From assembly GCF_030272615.1 (NCBI RefSeq), contig NC_081412.1, positions 339,256,870 through 339,320,869 of the forward strand: 64,000 nucleotides of DNA. The letters are read 5' to 3'. Positions 1 through 12,763 of the stretch are shown piece after piece. The translations under genes and the position numbers were made by a program. The number at the start of each line of letters is the position of its first letter. The first letter of the stretch is position 1. Under the pieces are notes generated by a model. The model was not told where the DNA came from. It saw only the letters and a program-made list of their open reading frames with translations, and made no database searches. This DNA is from Cryptomeria japonica (lineage: Eukaryota > Streptophyta > Pinopsida > Cupressales > Cupressaceae).

Positions 1-3000
1 AACTGGGGATTAAAAGGCACAAGCTTCGAAATGAGGTTCTAAGAGCACGATGTACACCAAAATCAAATTTTGATGGTATTGACTCTACAATCAGGACTTG
101 AATCTTGAAACCTTGTTGTGCCTCCAAAAATTGATTTTGATGCTCGAAAACTAGGTCTTTCGAGGCACAAGCTGCGAAATGAGCTTCTAAAAGAATAATG
201 TGCATCAAAATGAAATTTTGACACTACAGGCTTCGGAATAGGGACTTGCTTTTTTAAACCTTGTTGTACCTCCAAATGTTGATTTTGATGTTCCAAAATC
301 AGGGCTTTCATAGCCCAAGCTCCGTAATGAGGTTCTAAGAGCACGATGTACATCAAAATTGCATTTTGATGCTATCGACTCTGGAATTGGGACCTGTGCC
401 TTGAAACCTTGTTGTGCCTCCAAACACTAATTTTTATGATCCAAAAATGAGGATTTATAGGCACAACCTCTAAAATCAGGTTCTAAGAACACCATGTTTG
501 TCAAAATCGTGTTTTGATGCTATCAACTTGAGAATTGGGACTTGTGTCTTGAAACCTTGTTGTGCCTTTAAACATTGATTTTGATGTTTTGAAACTGGAG
601 CTTACAAGCCGCATGCTCCGAAACAAGGTTCTAAGAGCATGATGTGCCTCACAATCATGTTTTGACACTACAGGCTCCCAAATAGGGACTTGTGTCTTGA
701 AAGCTTGTTCTCCCTCCAAACACCAATTTTTATGTTTCGAAACCGAAGATTTTGAGGCATAAGCTCCAAAACAAGGTTCTAAAAGTACTATGTGCGTCAA
801 AATCAAATTTTGATGCTACCGGCTCTAGAATCAGGACTTGCATCTTGAAACCTTGTTCTGCCTCCAAACATCGATTTTAATGCTCCAAAACTGGGGCTTT
901 TGAGGCACAAATTCTAAAATAGGGTTCTAAGAGCACAATGTGCATCAAAATTGAATTTTGATGCTACTGGCTCTAGAATCGAGGCTTTCATCTTGAAAGC
1001 TTGTTGTGCCTCGAATAATTTATTTTGATGCTCCAAAACTGGGTCTTTCATGACACAAGCGTCAAAATGGAATTTTGACGCTACAAACACTGACTTTTGA
1101 GGCTCCGGACTAGGGACTTGCTTCTTGAAACCTTATTGTGCCTCCAAACACTGATTTTTATATTCCAAAATCAAGGCTTTCAAGGCACAAGCTCCGAAAT
1201 GAGGTTCTAAGAGCACGATGTACATCAAAACTGTATTTTGACGTTATTGACTCTAGAATTGGGACTTGTGTCTTGAAACCTTGTCGTGCGTCCAAAAACT
1301 AATTTTTATGCTCCAAAAATGAGGCTTTTGAGGCACAACCTCCGAAATGAGGTTCTAAGAACACCATGTTTGTCAAAATCATGTTTTGACGCTATCAGCT
1401 TGAGAATAGGGACTTGTGTCTTGAAACCTTGTTGTGTGTTTAACCATATGTTTTGATGTTTTGAAACTGGAGCTTTCGAGCCACACACTCTGAAATGAGG
1501 TTCTAAGAGCACGATGTGCATCAAAATCATGTTTGCACACTACAGGCTCTAGAATAGGGACTGCGTCTTGAAAGCTTGTTGTGCCTCCAAACACCAATTT
1601 TGATGCTTCAAAACTAAAGATTTTGAGGCATAAGCTCCAAAAATAGGTTCTACGAGCACGATGTGCATCAAAATCAAATTTTGACACTACGGCCTCCAAA
1701 ATCAAGACTTGCACCTTGAAACCTGATTTTGATGCTCTGAAACCGAGGCTTTCGAGGCACAAGCTTCAAAATGAGGTTCTAAGAGCATGATATGCACCAA
1801 AATCAGATTTTGACGCTATTCACTCTAGAATCGGGACTTGCATCTTGAAACCTTTTTGTGCCTCGAAACACTAATTTCGATGTTTCAAAAATCGGGGCTT
1901 TCGAGGCACAAGCTCCGCAAATGATGCTCTAAGAGCACCATGTGCGTCAAAATCACGTTTTGACGCTGCCAGCTCCGAAATCGCAACTTGCTTCTTGCAA
2001 CCTTGTGCCTCCAAACACCAATTTTGATGCTCCCAAACCAGGGCTTTCATGAGACAAGCTCCTAAATAAGTTTCTAAGAGTACAATTTGCTTAAAAATCG
2101 CATTTTGACACTATCGGCTTTGGAATCGGGACTTGCAACTTGAAACCCTGTTGTGCCTCAAAACACCAATTTTGATGTTCTGAAACTAGGGTGTTCGAGG
2201 TGCAAGCTTCGAAAAAAGATTCTAAGAGAACAATGTGCGTCAAAATCAAATTTTGATGCTACCAGCACGAGAATCAGGACTTGCATCTTGAAACCTTGTT
2301 GTGTCTCCAAACAATGGTTTTCATGTTCCAAAATCGGGGCTTTCAAGGCATAAGCTCCGAAATGAGGTTCTAAGAGCACGATGTACATAAAAATTGTGTT
2401 TTGATGCTACCAACACTGGAATTGGGACTTGTGTCTTGAAACCATGTTGCACCTCCAAACACTAATTTTTATGCTCCAAAAACGAGGATTTTGAGGCACA
2501 ACCTCCGAAATGAGGTTCTAGTAACACCATGTTTATCAAAATCGTGTTTTGATGCTATCAGCTTGAGAATCGAGACTTATGTCTTGAAACCTTGTTGTGC
2601 CTTTAAACATTGATTTTGACATTTTGAACCTGCAGCTTCCGAGCCACACGCTCCGAAACGAGGTTCTAATAGCACGATATGCATCAAAATCACGTTTTCA
2701 CACTACCTACTCCGGAATAGGGACTTGTGTCTTGAAAGCTTGTTGTGCCTCCAAACACCAATTTTGATGCTTTGAAACCAATGATTTTGAGGAATAAGCT
2801 CCAAAACAAGTTTCTAAGCGCACGATCTGCGTCAAAATCAAAATTTGACGCTATTGGCTCCAGAATTAGGACTTGCATCTTGAAACCTTGTTGTGCCTCC
2901 GAGCATCGATTTTAATGCTCCAAAACTAGGGCTCTTGAGGCACAATTTCTAAAACAGGGTTGTAAGAGCACAATTTGCATCAAAATTGAATTTTGATACT

Positions 3001-3599
3001 ACTCGCTCAAGAAATGGGGCTTGCATCTTGAAACCTTGTTGTGCCTCAAAAAACTGATTTTTATGCTCCGAAACTGGGGCTTTCGAGGCACAAGCTTCCA
3101 AATGAGGTTCTAAGAGCACTATGTGCACTAAAATCAGATTTTCACGCCATTGACTCTAGAATCGGGACTTGCATCTTGAAACCTTGTTGTGTCTCCAAAC
3201 ATTGATTTTGATGCTCCAAACCGGGTCTGTCAAGGGAGAAGCTCCGAAATAAGCTTCTAAGAGAATGATGTACGTCAAAATATAATTTTGATGCTACAGA
3301 CTCTGGAATAGGGACTTGCTTCTTGAAACTTTGTTGCGCTTCAAAACACTCATTTTGATATTCCAAAATTAGGGCGTTCAACGCACAAGCTCCGAAATGA
3401 GGTTCTAAGAGCATGATGTACATCAAAATTGCATTTTGACGCTACCGACTTTGGAATTGGGACTTGTATCTTGAAACCTTGTTGTGCCTCCAAACACTAA
3501 TTTTTATGCTCCAAAAATGAGGCTTTTGAGGCACAACCTCCAAAATCAGGTTTTAAGAACATCATGTTTGTCAAAATCATGTGTTGACGCTATCAACTT

Positions 3600-5890
3600 G
3601 AGAATATGGACTTGTGTCTTGAAACCTTGTTATGCCTTTAAACATTGATTTTGATGTTTTGAAACTGGAGCTTTTGAGCCACATGCTCCGAAATGAGGTT
3701 CTAAGAGCACGATGTGTTTCAAAATAACATTTTGTCACTACAGGCTCCGAAATAGGGACTTGCATCTTGAAAGCTTGTTGTGCCTCCAAACACCAATTTT
3801 GAAGATTTGAATCCGAAGATTTTGAGGCATAAGCTCCAAAACAAGGTTATAAAAGCACGATGTGCATGAAAATAAAATTTTGATGCTATGGCTCCAGAAT
3901 CAGGACTTGCATCTTGAAACCTTGTTGTGCTTCCAAACATCAATTTTGATGCTCCAAAACTTGGGCTTTTGAGGTACAATTTCTAAAACAGGGTTCTAAA
4001 AACACAATGTGCATCAAAATGTACAATTTCTAAAACAAGGTTCTAAAAACACAATGTGCATCAAAATTGAATTTTGATGCTACTGGCTCTAGAATTGGTT
4101 CTTGCAACTTGAAACATTTTTGTGCCTCAAAACACTGATTTTGATTCTTTGAAACCAGGGCTTTCGAGGCACAAGCTTCGAAATGAGGTTCCAAGAGCAC
4201 GATGTGCGCCAAAATAAGATTTTGATGATATTGACTTTAGAATCAGGACTTGCATCTTGAAACCTTGTTGTACCTCCAAACACTGATTTTGATGCTCCAA
4301 AATAGGGTCTTTCTAGGCACAAGCTCTGAAATGAGCTTCTAAGAGAATGATGTGCGTCAAAATGGAATTTTGACGCTACAGGCTCCGGAATAGGGACTTT
4401 CTTATTGAAATCTTGTTGTGCCTCTAAACACTGATTTTGATGTTCCAAAATCAGGACTTTTAATTCAAAATGATGTACATCAAAATTACGTTTTGACGCT
4501 ACCGACTCTAGAATTGGGACTTGTGTTTTGAAACCTTGTTGTGCCTCCAAACACTAATTTTTATGCTCCAAAAATGAGGCTTTTGAGGCACAACCTTTGA
4601 AATGAGGTTCTAAAAACACCATGTTTGTCAAAATCGTGTTTTGACGTTATCAGATTGAGAATTGGGACTTGTGTCTTGAAACCTTGTTGTGCCTTTAAAC
4701 ATTGATTTTGATGTTCTGAAACTAGAGCTTTTGAGCCACACGCTCCGAAATGAGGTTCTAAGAGCACGATGTGCATCCAAATCACATTTTGACACTACAA
4801 GCTCCAGAATAGGGACTTGCATCTTGAAAGCTTCTTGTGCCTCCAAACACCAATTTTGATGCTTCAAAACCAAAGATTTTAAGGGATAAGCTCGAAAACA
4901 AGGTTCTAAGAACATGATGTGCCCCAAAATCAAATTTTGACTCTACCGGCTCCAGAATCAGGACTTGCATCTTCAAACCTTGTTGTGCCTCCAAACTTTG
5001 ATTTTGATGCTCCAAAACTGGGGCTTTTCAAACACAATTTATAACACAAGGTTCAAAGAGCACAATGTGCATCAAAATTGAATTTTGATGCTCCTGGCTC
5101 TAGAATCGGGGCTTGCATCTTGAAACCTTGTTTTTCCTCAAAACACTGATTTTGTTGCTCTGAAACGGGGGCTTTCGAGGCACAAGCTTCAAAATGAGGT
5201 TCTAAGAGCATTATGTGCGCCAAAATCAGATTTTGACGCTATTGACTATAGAATCGGGACTTGCATGTTGCAACCTTGTTGTGCCTCCAAACATTGATTT
5301 TGATGCTCCAAAACTAGGTCTTTCATGGCACAAGCTCCGAAATGAGCTTCTAAGAGAATGATGTGCGTCAAAATGAAATTTTGACACTACAGGCTCAGGA
5401 ATAGGGACTTTGTTGTTGAAATCAGGGCTTTCAAGGCACAAGCTCCAGAATGAGGTTCTAAGAGCACGGTGTACATCAAAGATGTGCTTTGATGGTACTG
5501 ACTCTGGAATTGGGACTTGTGTCTTGAAATCTTGTGGTGCCTGTAAAAACTAATTTTTATGATCCAAAAATAAGGCTTTTGAGGAACAACCTCCGAAATG
5601 AGGTTCTAAGAACACCATGTTTGTCGAAATCGTGTTTTGACGGTATCAGCTTGAGAATCTGGACTTGTGTCTTGAAATCTTGTAGTGCCTTTAAACATTG
5701 ATTTTGATATTTTGAATCTGGAGCTTTCGAGCCACACGCTGCGAAATGAGGTTTTAAGAGCATGAGGTGCATCAAAATCATGTTTTGACACTACAGGCTC
5801 CAGAATAAGGACTTGCGTCTTGAAACCTTGTTGTGCCACCAAACATCGATTTTTATTCTCCAAAACTTGGGCTTTTGAGGAACAATTTCT
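3600..5890. repeat. Block A0: dispersed relative of the A blocks
   Basis: About 2.29 kb that aligns with block A1 at a constant offset of 18846 bp (3600 corresponds to 22446, 4021 to 22867). By eye I find roughly twenty substitutions, so identity is about 99%, far above neighbouring HOR units. Shared private features include GAGAATATGGACTTG, the 47-bp duplication, a shortened monomer near 4455 (TTTTAATTCAAAATGATG), and TTGTTGTTGAAATCAGGG near 5412. Homology ends near 5890, at GAGGAACAATTTCTAAAA. Confidence 0.88.
3974..4067. repeat. 47-bp tandem duplication (block A0)
   Basis: The segment starting GTACAATTTCTAAAACA at 3974 is repeated at 4021 after 47 bp, again ending at GTGCATCAAAAT. The copies differ by one base, CAGGG versus CAAGG. 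The same duplication is found in blocks A1 (about 22820-22913) and A2 (about 27093-27186), so it predates the spread of block A and marks common descent. Confidence 0.88.
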
Positions 5891-8800
5891 AAAATAGGGT
5901 TCTAAGAGCACAATGTGCATCAAAATTGAATTTTGATGCTACTAGCTCTAGAATAGGGGCTTGCATCTTGAAACCTTGTTGTGCCTCAAAACACTGATTT
6001 TGATGCTCAGAAATCAAGGCTTTCGAGGCACAAGCTTCAAAATGAGGTTCTAAGAGCATGATGTGCGCCAAAAATCAGATTTTGACGCTATTGACTCTAG
6101 AATCGGGACTTGCATCTTGAAACCTTGTTGTGCCTCTAACAATTGATTTTAATGCTCCAAAACTGGGTCTTTCGAGGCACAAGCTCCGAAATAAGCTTCT
6201 AAGAGAATGATATGCGTCAAAATGGAATTTTGACCCTACAGGCTTTGGAATAGGGACTTGCTTCTTGAAACTTTGTTGTGCTTCCAAACACTGATTTTGA
6301 TGTTCCAAAATCAGGGCTTTCAAGGTACAAGCAACAAAATGAGGCTCTAAGAGTACGATGTACATCAAAATTGCATTTTGATGCTACCGACTCTGGAATT
6401 GGGACTTGTTTCTTGAAACCTCGTTGTACCTCCAAACACTAATTTTTATTCTCAAAAAATGAAGATTTTGAGGCACAACCTCCGAAATGAGGTTCTAAGA
6501 ACACCATGTTTGTCAAAATCGTTTTTGGATGCTATCAGCTTGAGAATTGGGACTTCTGTTTTGAAACCTTGTTGTGACTTTAAACATTGATTTTGACGTT
6601 TTGAAACTGGAGCATTCGATCCACACACTCTGAAATGAGGTTATAAAAGCACGATGTGCGTCAAAATCATGTTTTGACAATACAGGCTCCAGAATAGGGA
6701 CTTGCATCTTGAAAGGTTGGTCTGCCTCCAAACACAAATTTTGATGCTTTGAAACCAAAGATTCTGAGGAATAAGCTCCAAAATAAGGTTCTAAGAGCAC
6801 GATGTGAGTCAAAGTCAAATTTTGACGCAACTGGCTCCAGAATCAGGACTTGCATCTTGAAACCTTGTTGTGCCTCCAAACATCGATTTTGATGCTCCGA
6901 AACTGGGGCTTTTGACACACAATTTCTAAAACAGGGTTCTAAGAGCACAATGTGCATCAAAATTGAATTTTCATGCTACTGGCTCTAGAATCGTGGCTTG
7001 CATCCTGAAACCTTGTGGCTCAAAACTATGATTTTGATGCTCTAAAACTGGGGCTTTCGAGGCGCAAGCTTCGAAATGAGGTTCTAAGAGCATGATGTGT
7101 GCCAAAATCAGATTTTGATGCTATTGACTCTAGAATTGCGACTTGCATCTTGAAATCTTGTTGTGCCTCGCAACATTGATTTTTACACTCCAAAATTGGG
7201 TCTTTTGAGGCACAAGCTCCGAAATGAGCTTTTAAGAGAATGATGTGCGTCAAAATGGAATTTTGACGCTATAGGCTCCGGAATAGGGACTTGCTTCTTT
7301 AAACCTTGTTGTGCCTCTGAACACTGATTTTGATGTTCCAAAATCCCCACAAGCTCCGAAATGAGGTTCTAAGAGCACAATGTACATAAAAATTGTGTTT
7401 TTTTGCTACAGACTCTGGAATTGGGACTTGTGTGTTGAAACCTTGTTGTGCCTCCAAACACTAATTTTTATGCTCCAAAAATGAGGCTTTTGAGGCACAA
7501 CCTCCGAAATGAGGTTCCAAGAACACTATGTTTGTCAAAATCGTGTTTTGATGCTATCACCTTGAGAATCAAGACTTGTGTCTTGAAACCTTGTTGTGCC
7601 TTTAAACATTGATTTTGATGTTTTGAAATTGGAGCTTTCGAGCCAGACGCTTCAAAATGAGCTTCTATGAGCATGATGTGCATCAAAATGACGTTTTGAC
7701 ACTACAGGCTCTGGAATAGGGACTTGCTTCTTGAAACTTTGTTGTACCTCCAAACACCGATTTTGATGCTCCAAAACTGGGGCTTTAGAGGCATAATTTC
7801 TAAAACAGGGTTCTAAGAGCACAATGTGCATCAAAATTGAATTTTGATAAAACTGGCTCTAGAATCGGGCCTTGCATCTTGAAACCTTGTTTTACCTCAA
7901 AACACTAATACTGATGCTCCGAAACTGGGGCTTTCGAGGCACAAGCTTTGAAATGAAGTTCTAAGAGCACTATGTGCACCAAAATTAGATTTTGACGCTA
8001 CTGACTCTAGAATCAGGACTTGCATCTTGAAACCTTGTTGTGCCTCCAAACATTGATTTTGATCCTCCAAAATTGGGTCTTTCGAGGCACAAGCTCCGAA
8101 ATGAGCTTCTAAGAGAATAATATGCATCAAAATGGAATTTTGATGCTAGAGGCTCCGGAATAGGGACTTGCTTCTTGAAACCTTGTTGTTCCTCAAAACA
8201 TTGATTTTGATGCTTCGAAACCGAGGCTTTTGAGGCACAAGCTTCAAAATGAGGTTCTAAGAGCACGATGTGTGCCAGAATTAGATTTTGACGCTATTGA
8301 CTCTAGAATCGGGACTTGCATCTTGAAACCTTGTTGTGCCTCGAAACATTGATTTTGATGACCCAAAACTGGGTCTTTCGAGGCACAGGCTTCGAAATGA
8401 GCTTCTAAGATAATGATGTGCGTCAAAATAGAATTTTGACACTATAGGCTCCGAAAAAGGGACTTGCTTCTTGAAACCTTGTTGTGCCTCCAAACACTGA
8501 TTTTGATGTTTCAAAATCATGGCTTTTGAACACCTTGTGCCTCCAAACACCAATTTTGATGCTCTCAAACTGGGGCTTTCGGGGGACAAGCTCCAAAATA
8601 AGGTTTTAAGAATACAGTGTGCTTCAAAATCTTATTTTGGCACTACCGGCTTTGGAATCAGGACTTGCATCTTGAAACCTTGTTGTGCCTCCATACATTG
8701 ATTTTCATGTTCCAAAATCAAGGCTTTCAAGGGACAAGCGCTAAAATGAGGTTCTAAGAGCACGATGTACATCAAAAATTGTGTTTTGATGCTACCGACC

Positions 8801-9722
8801 TTGGAATTGCGACTTGTGTCTAGAAACCTTGTTGTGCCTCCAAAAACTAATTTTTATGCTCCAAAAATGAGGCATTTAGGGCACAACCTCTGAAATGAGG
8901 TTCGAAGAACACCATGTTTGTCAAAATCGTGTTTTGATGCTATCATCTTGAGAATCAGGACTTTTGTCTAGAAACCTTGTTGTTCCTTTAAACATTGGTT
9001 TTGATGTTTTGAAAAGGGAGCTTTTGAGCCACACGCTTCGAAACGAGGTTCTAAGAGCATGATGTGCATCAAAATCATGTTTTGACATTATAGGCTCCGG
9101 AATAGGGACTTGCATCTTGAAAGCTTGTTGTGCCTCCAAACACCAATTTTGATGCTTTGAAACCAAAGATTCTGAGGCATAAGCTCCAAAACAAATTTCT
9201 AAGAGCACGATGTGCATCAAAATCAAATTTTGATGCTACCGGCTCTAGAATTAGGACTTGCATCTTGAAACCTTGTTGTGCCTTCAAACATCAATTTTGA
9301 TGCTCCAAAACTGGGGCTTGTGAGGCACAATTTCTAAAATAGGGTTCTAAGAGCACAATGTGCATCAAAATTAAATTTTGATGCTACTGGCTCTAGAATC
9401 AGGGCTTGCATCTTGAAACCTTGTTGTGCCAAAAAAAAATATTTTTGAAGCTCCAAAATCAGGGCTTTCGAGGCACAAGCTACACAATGAGGTTCTAAGA
9501 GCACGATGTGCGCCAAAATCAGATTTTGCTGCTCCAAAACTGGGTCTTTTGAGGCAAAGGCTCCGAAATGAGCTTCTAAGAGAATTATGTGCGTCAAAAT
9601 GGAATTTTGACACTACAGGCTCCAGAAAAGGGACTTGCTTCTTGAAACCTTGTTGTGCCTCCAAACACTGATTTCGATTTTCAAATTCGGGGCTTTCGAG
9701 GCACAAGCTCCGCAAAACAAGG

Positions 9723-10311
9723 CTCTAAGAGCACCATGTGCATCAAAATCATGTTTTGACGCTACCGGTTTTGAAATCGCGACTTGCGTTTTGCAACCTT
9801 GTGCCTCCAAACACCAATTTTGATGCTCTCAAACCGTAGCTTTTGGGGGACAAGCTCCGAAATAAGGTTCTAAGAGCACAATGTGCTTCAAAATCATATT
9901 TTGATACTACCAGCTCTGGAATCAGGACTTGCATCTTGAAACCATGTTGTGCCTCTAAACACCAATTTTGATGCTCTCAAACCGCAGCTTTCAGGGGACA
10001 AGCTCCGAAATAAGGTTCTAAGAGTACAATGTGCTTCAAAATCATATTTTGACACTACCGGCTCTGGAATCGGGACTTGCGTCTTGAAACCATGTTGTGC
10101 CTCCAAACACCAATTTTGATGTTCTGAAAATGGGGCATTCAAGGTGCAAGCTTTGAAACAAGGTTCTAAGAGAACGATGTGCATCAAAATCAAATTTTGA
10201 TGCTACCAACACGAGAATAGGGACTTGCATCTTGAAACCATGTTGTGCCTCCAAACAATGATTTCTATGTTCCAAAATCAGGGCTTTCAAGGCACAAGCT
10301 CCGAAATGAGG
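9723..10311. repeat. m8-m9-m9-m10 cassette (extended HOR)
   Basis: Extra monomers inserted between m6 and m7. Starts are 9723 (m8, 145 bp), 9868 (m9), 10016 (m9 duplicate), 10164 (m10) and 10312 (m7). Class m8 lacks three bases in the core (CTTGTGCC instead of CTTGTTGTGCC) and has CTCTAAGAGCACCATG. Class m9 has ATGTGCTTCAAAATCA; the m8 and m9 copies here contain CTCTCAAACCG and GGGGACAAGC. Class m10 has CTACCAACACGAGAAT and AACAATGATTTCTATG. Related full or partial cassettes lie at about 1910-2360, 8530-8750, 11902-12320, 19060-19380, 31735-32140 and 57120-57420. Confidence 0.85.
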
Positions 10312-11747
10312 TTCTAAGAGCACGATGTACATCAAATTTGCATTTTGACGCTACCGACTCTGGAATTGGGACTTGTGTCTTGAAACCTTGTTCTGCCTCC
10401 AAACACTAATTTTTATGCTCCAAAAATGAGGCTTTTGAGGCACAACCTTTGAAATGAGGTTATAAGAACACCATGTTTGTCAAAATCATGTTTTGATGCT
10501 ATCCGCTAGAGAATTGGGACTTCTGATTTGAAACCTTGTTGTGCCTTTAAACATTGATTTTGATGTTTTGAAACTAGAGCTTTCAAGCCACAGGCTCCAA
10601 AATGAGGTTCTAAGAGCAGGATGTGCATCAAAATCACATTTTGACACTACAGGCTTCGGAATAGGGACTTGCATCTTAAAAGCTTTTTGTGCCTCCAAAC
10701 ATCAATTTTGATGCTTTGAAACCGATGATTTTGAGGCATAAGCTCCAAAACAAGGTTCAAAGAGCATGATGTGTGTCAAAATCAAATTTTCATGCTACCG
10801 GCTCAAGAATCAGGACTTGCATCTTGAAACCTTGTTGTCCCTTCAAAAGTTGATTTTGATGCTCCAAAACTGGGGCTTTTGGGGCACAATTTCTAAAACA
10901 GGGTTCTAAGAGCACAATGTGAATCAAAATTGAATTTTGATGCTACTGGCTCTAGAATCGGGGCTTTCATCTTGAAACCTTGTTGTGCCTCAAAACACTG
11001 ATTTTGATGCTAAAAAACTAAGGCTTTCGAGCCACATGCTTCGAAATGAGATTCTTAGAGAATGATGCGCCAAAATCAGATTTTGATGCTATTGACTCTA
11101 GAATCGAAACTTGCATCTTGAAACCTTGTTGTGCCTCCAAAAATCAATTTTGATCCTCCAAATCTGGGTCTTTCGAGGCACAAGCTCTGAAATGAGCTTC
11201 TAAGAGGATGATGTGCGTCAAAATGAAATTTTGATGCTTTAGGCTTTGGAATAGGGACTTGGTTCTTGTAACCTTGTTGTGCCTCAAAACATTGATTTTC
11301 ATATTTGCCAAAATCAGGGCTTTCAAGGCACAAGCTCTGAAATGACGTTTTAAGAGCACGATTTACATCAAAATTGCATTTTGACGCTACCGACTCTGGA
11401 ATTGGGACTTGTGTCTTGAAACCTTGTTTTGTTTCCAAACATCAATTTTGGTGCTCCAAAACTAGGACTTGTGTCTTAAAACCTTGTTGTGCCAAAAAAC
11501 ACTGATTTTCATGCTCGGAAACTGGGGATTTCGAGGCACAAGCTTCGGAATGAGGTTCTAAGAGCACGATGTGCGGTAAAATCAGATTTTGACGCTATTG
11601 ACTCTAGAATCGGGACTTGCATCCTTAAACCTTGTTGTGCCTCCAAACATTGCTTTTCATGCTCCAAAACTGGGTCTTTCGAGGCACAAGCTCTGAAATG
11701 AGCTTCTAAGAGAATGATGTGTGTCAAAATGTATTTTTGACACTACA

Positions 11748-11845
11748 GGCTCCAGAAAAGGGACTTGCTTCTTGAAACCTTGTTGTGCCTCCAAACGGCT
11801 TCGGAAAAGGGACTTGCTTCTTGAAACCTTGTTGTGCCTCCAAAC
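11748..11845. repeat. 49-bp tandem duplication inside an m6-type monomer
   Basis: Bases 11748-11796 and 11797-11845 are two adjacent copies of a 49-bp segment running from GGCTCCAG or GGCTTCGG to CCTCCAAAC. They differ at two positions near the start. This is a local slippage or unequal-exchange event that breaks the 148-bp phase. Confidence 0.88.
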
Positions 11846-11901
11846 ACTGATTTCGATGTTTCAAAATCAGGGCTTTCGAGCCACAAGCTCCAAAAACAAG
11901 G

Positions 11902-12320
11902 CTCTAAGAGCACCATGTGCGTCAAAATCACATTTTGACACTACCGGATCCTAAATCGTGACTTGTGTCTTGCAACCTTGTGCCTCTAAACACCAATTTT
12001 GATGCTCTCAAACTATGGCTTTTGAGGGACAAGCTCCTAAATAAGGTTCTAAGAGCACAATGTGCTTCAAAATCACATTTTGACACTACCAGCTCTAAAA
12101 TCGGGACTTGCATCTTCAAACCTTGTTGTGCCTCCAAAAAACCAATTTTTATATCCTGAAATCGGGGCGTTCGAGGTGCAACCTTCGAAACAAGGTTCTA
12201 AGAGAACGATGTGCATCAAAATAAAATTTTGATGCTACCAGCATGAGAATTGGGACTTGCATCTTGAAACCTTGTTGTGCCTCCAAACAATGCTTTCAAG
12301 GCAAAAGCTCCGAAATGAGG
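11902..12320. repeat. m8-m9-m10 cassette with shortened m10
   Basis: The same cassette as at 9723-10311 with one m9 instead of two. Starts are 11902 (m8, 145 bp), 12047 (m9) and 12196 (m10). The m10 copy is only 125 bp because the segment after CAAACAATG is joined directly to CTTTCAAGGC. It shows that cassette copy number and length vary independently of the m1-m7 HOR. Confidence 0.8.
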
Positions 12321-12467
12321 TTCTAAGAGCACGATGTACTTCAAAATTGCATTTTCACGCTACCGACTCTGGAATTGGGACATGTGTCTTGAAACCTTGT
12401 TGTGCCTCAAACACTAATTTTTATGCTCCTAAAATGAGGCTTTTGAGGCATAACCTCCGAAATGAGG

Positions 12468-12615
12468 TTCTAAGAACACCATGTTTGTCCAAATCATGTT
12501 TTGACGCTATCAGCTTGAGAATCAGTACTTGTGTCTCGAAACCTTGTTGTGCCTTTAAACATTGATTTTGATGTTTTGAAACTAGAGCTTTCGAATCACA
12601 CGCTCCGAAATGAGG
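12468..12615. repeat. Monomer class m1
   Basis: Recognised by AACACCATGTTTGTC before the dyad, CTATCAGCTTGAGAATC after it, CTTGTGTCTTGAAACC, then GCCTTTAAACATTG and TGTTTTGAAACT, ending GAGCCACACGCTCC. It is the easiest class to spot, with more than fifty copies in the window, so its spacing was used to measure HOR length. Usual dyad spacer is TCGTG or TCATG. Confidence 0.88.
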
Positions 12616-12763
12616 TTCTAAGAGCACGATGTGCATAAAAATCACGTTTTGACACTACAGGCTCCAGAATAGGGACTTGCATCTTGAAAGCTTGTTGTAC
12701 CTCCAAACACCAATTTTGATGCTTCGAAACCAAAGATTTTGAGGCATAAGCTCCAAAACAAGG
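12616..12763. repeat. Monomer class m2
   Basis: Carries dyad spacer TCACG, CACTACAGGCTCC, AATAGGGACTTGC, and the HindIII-containing variant CTTGAAAGCTTGTTGTG where other classes have CTTGAAACCTTG. The 3' part reads CCAATTTTGATGCTTCGAAACC, then AAAGATTTTGAGGCATAAGC. It follows m1 in almost every HOR. Confidence 0.86.
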
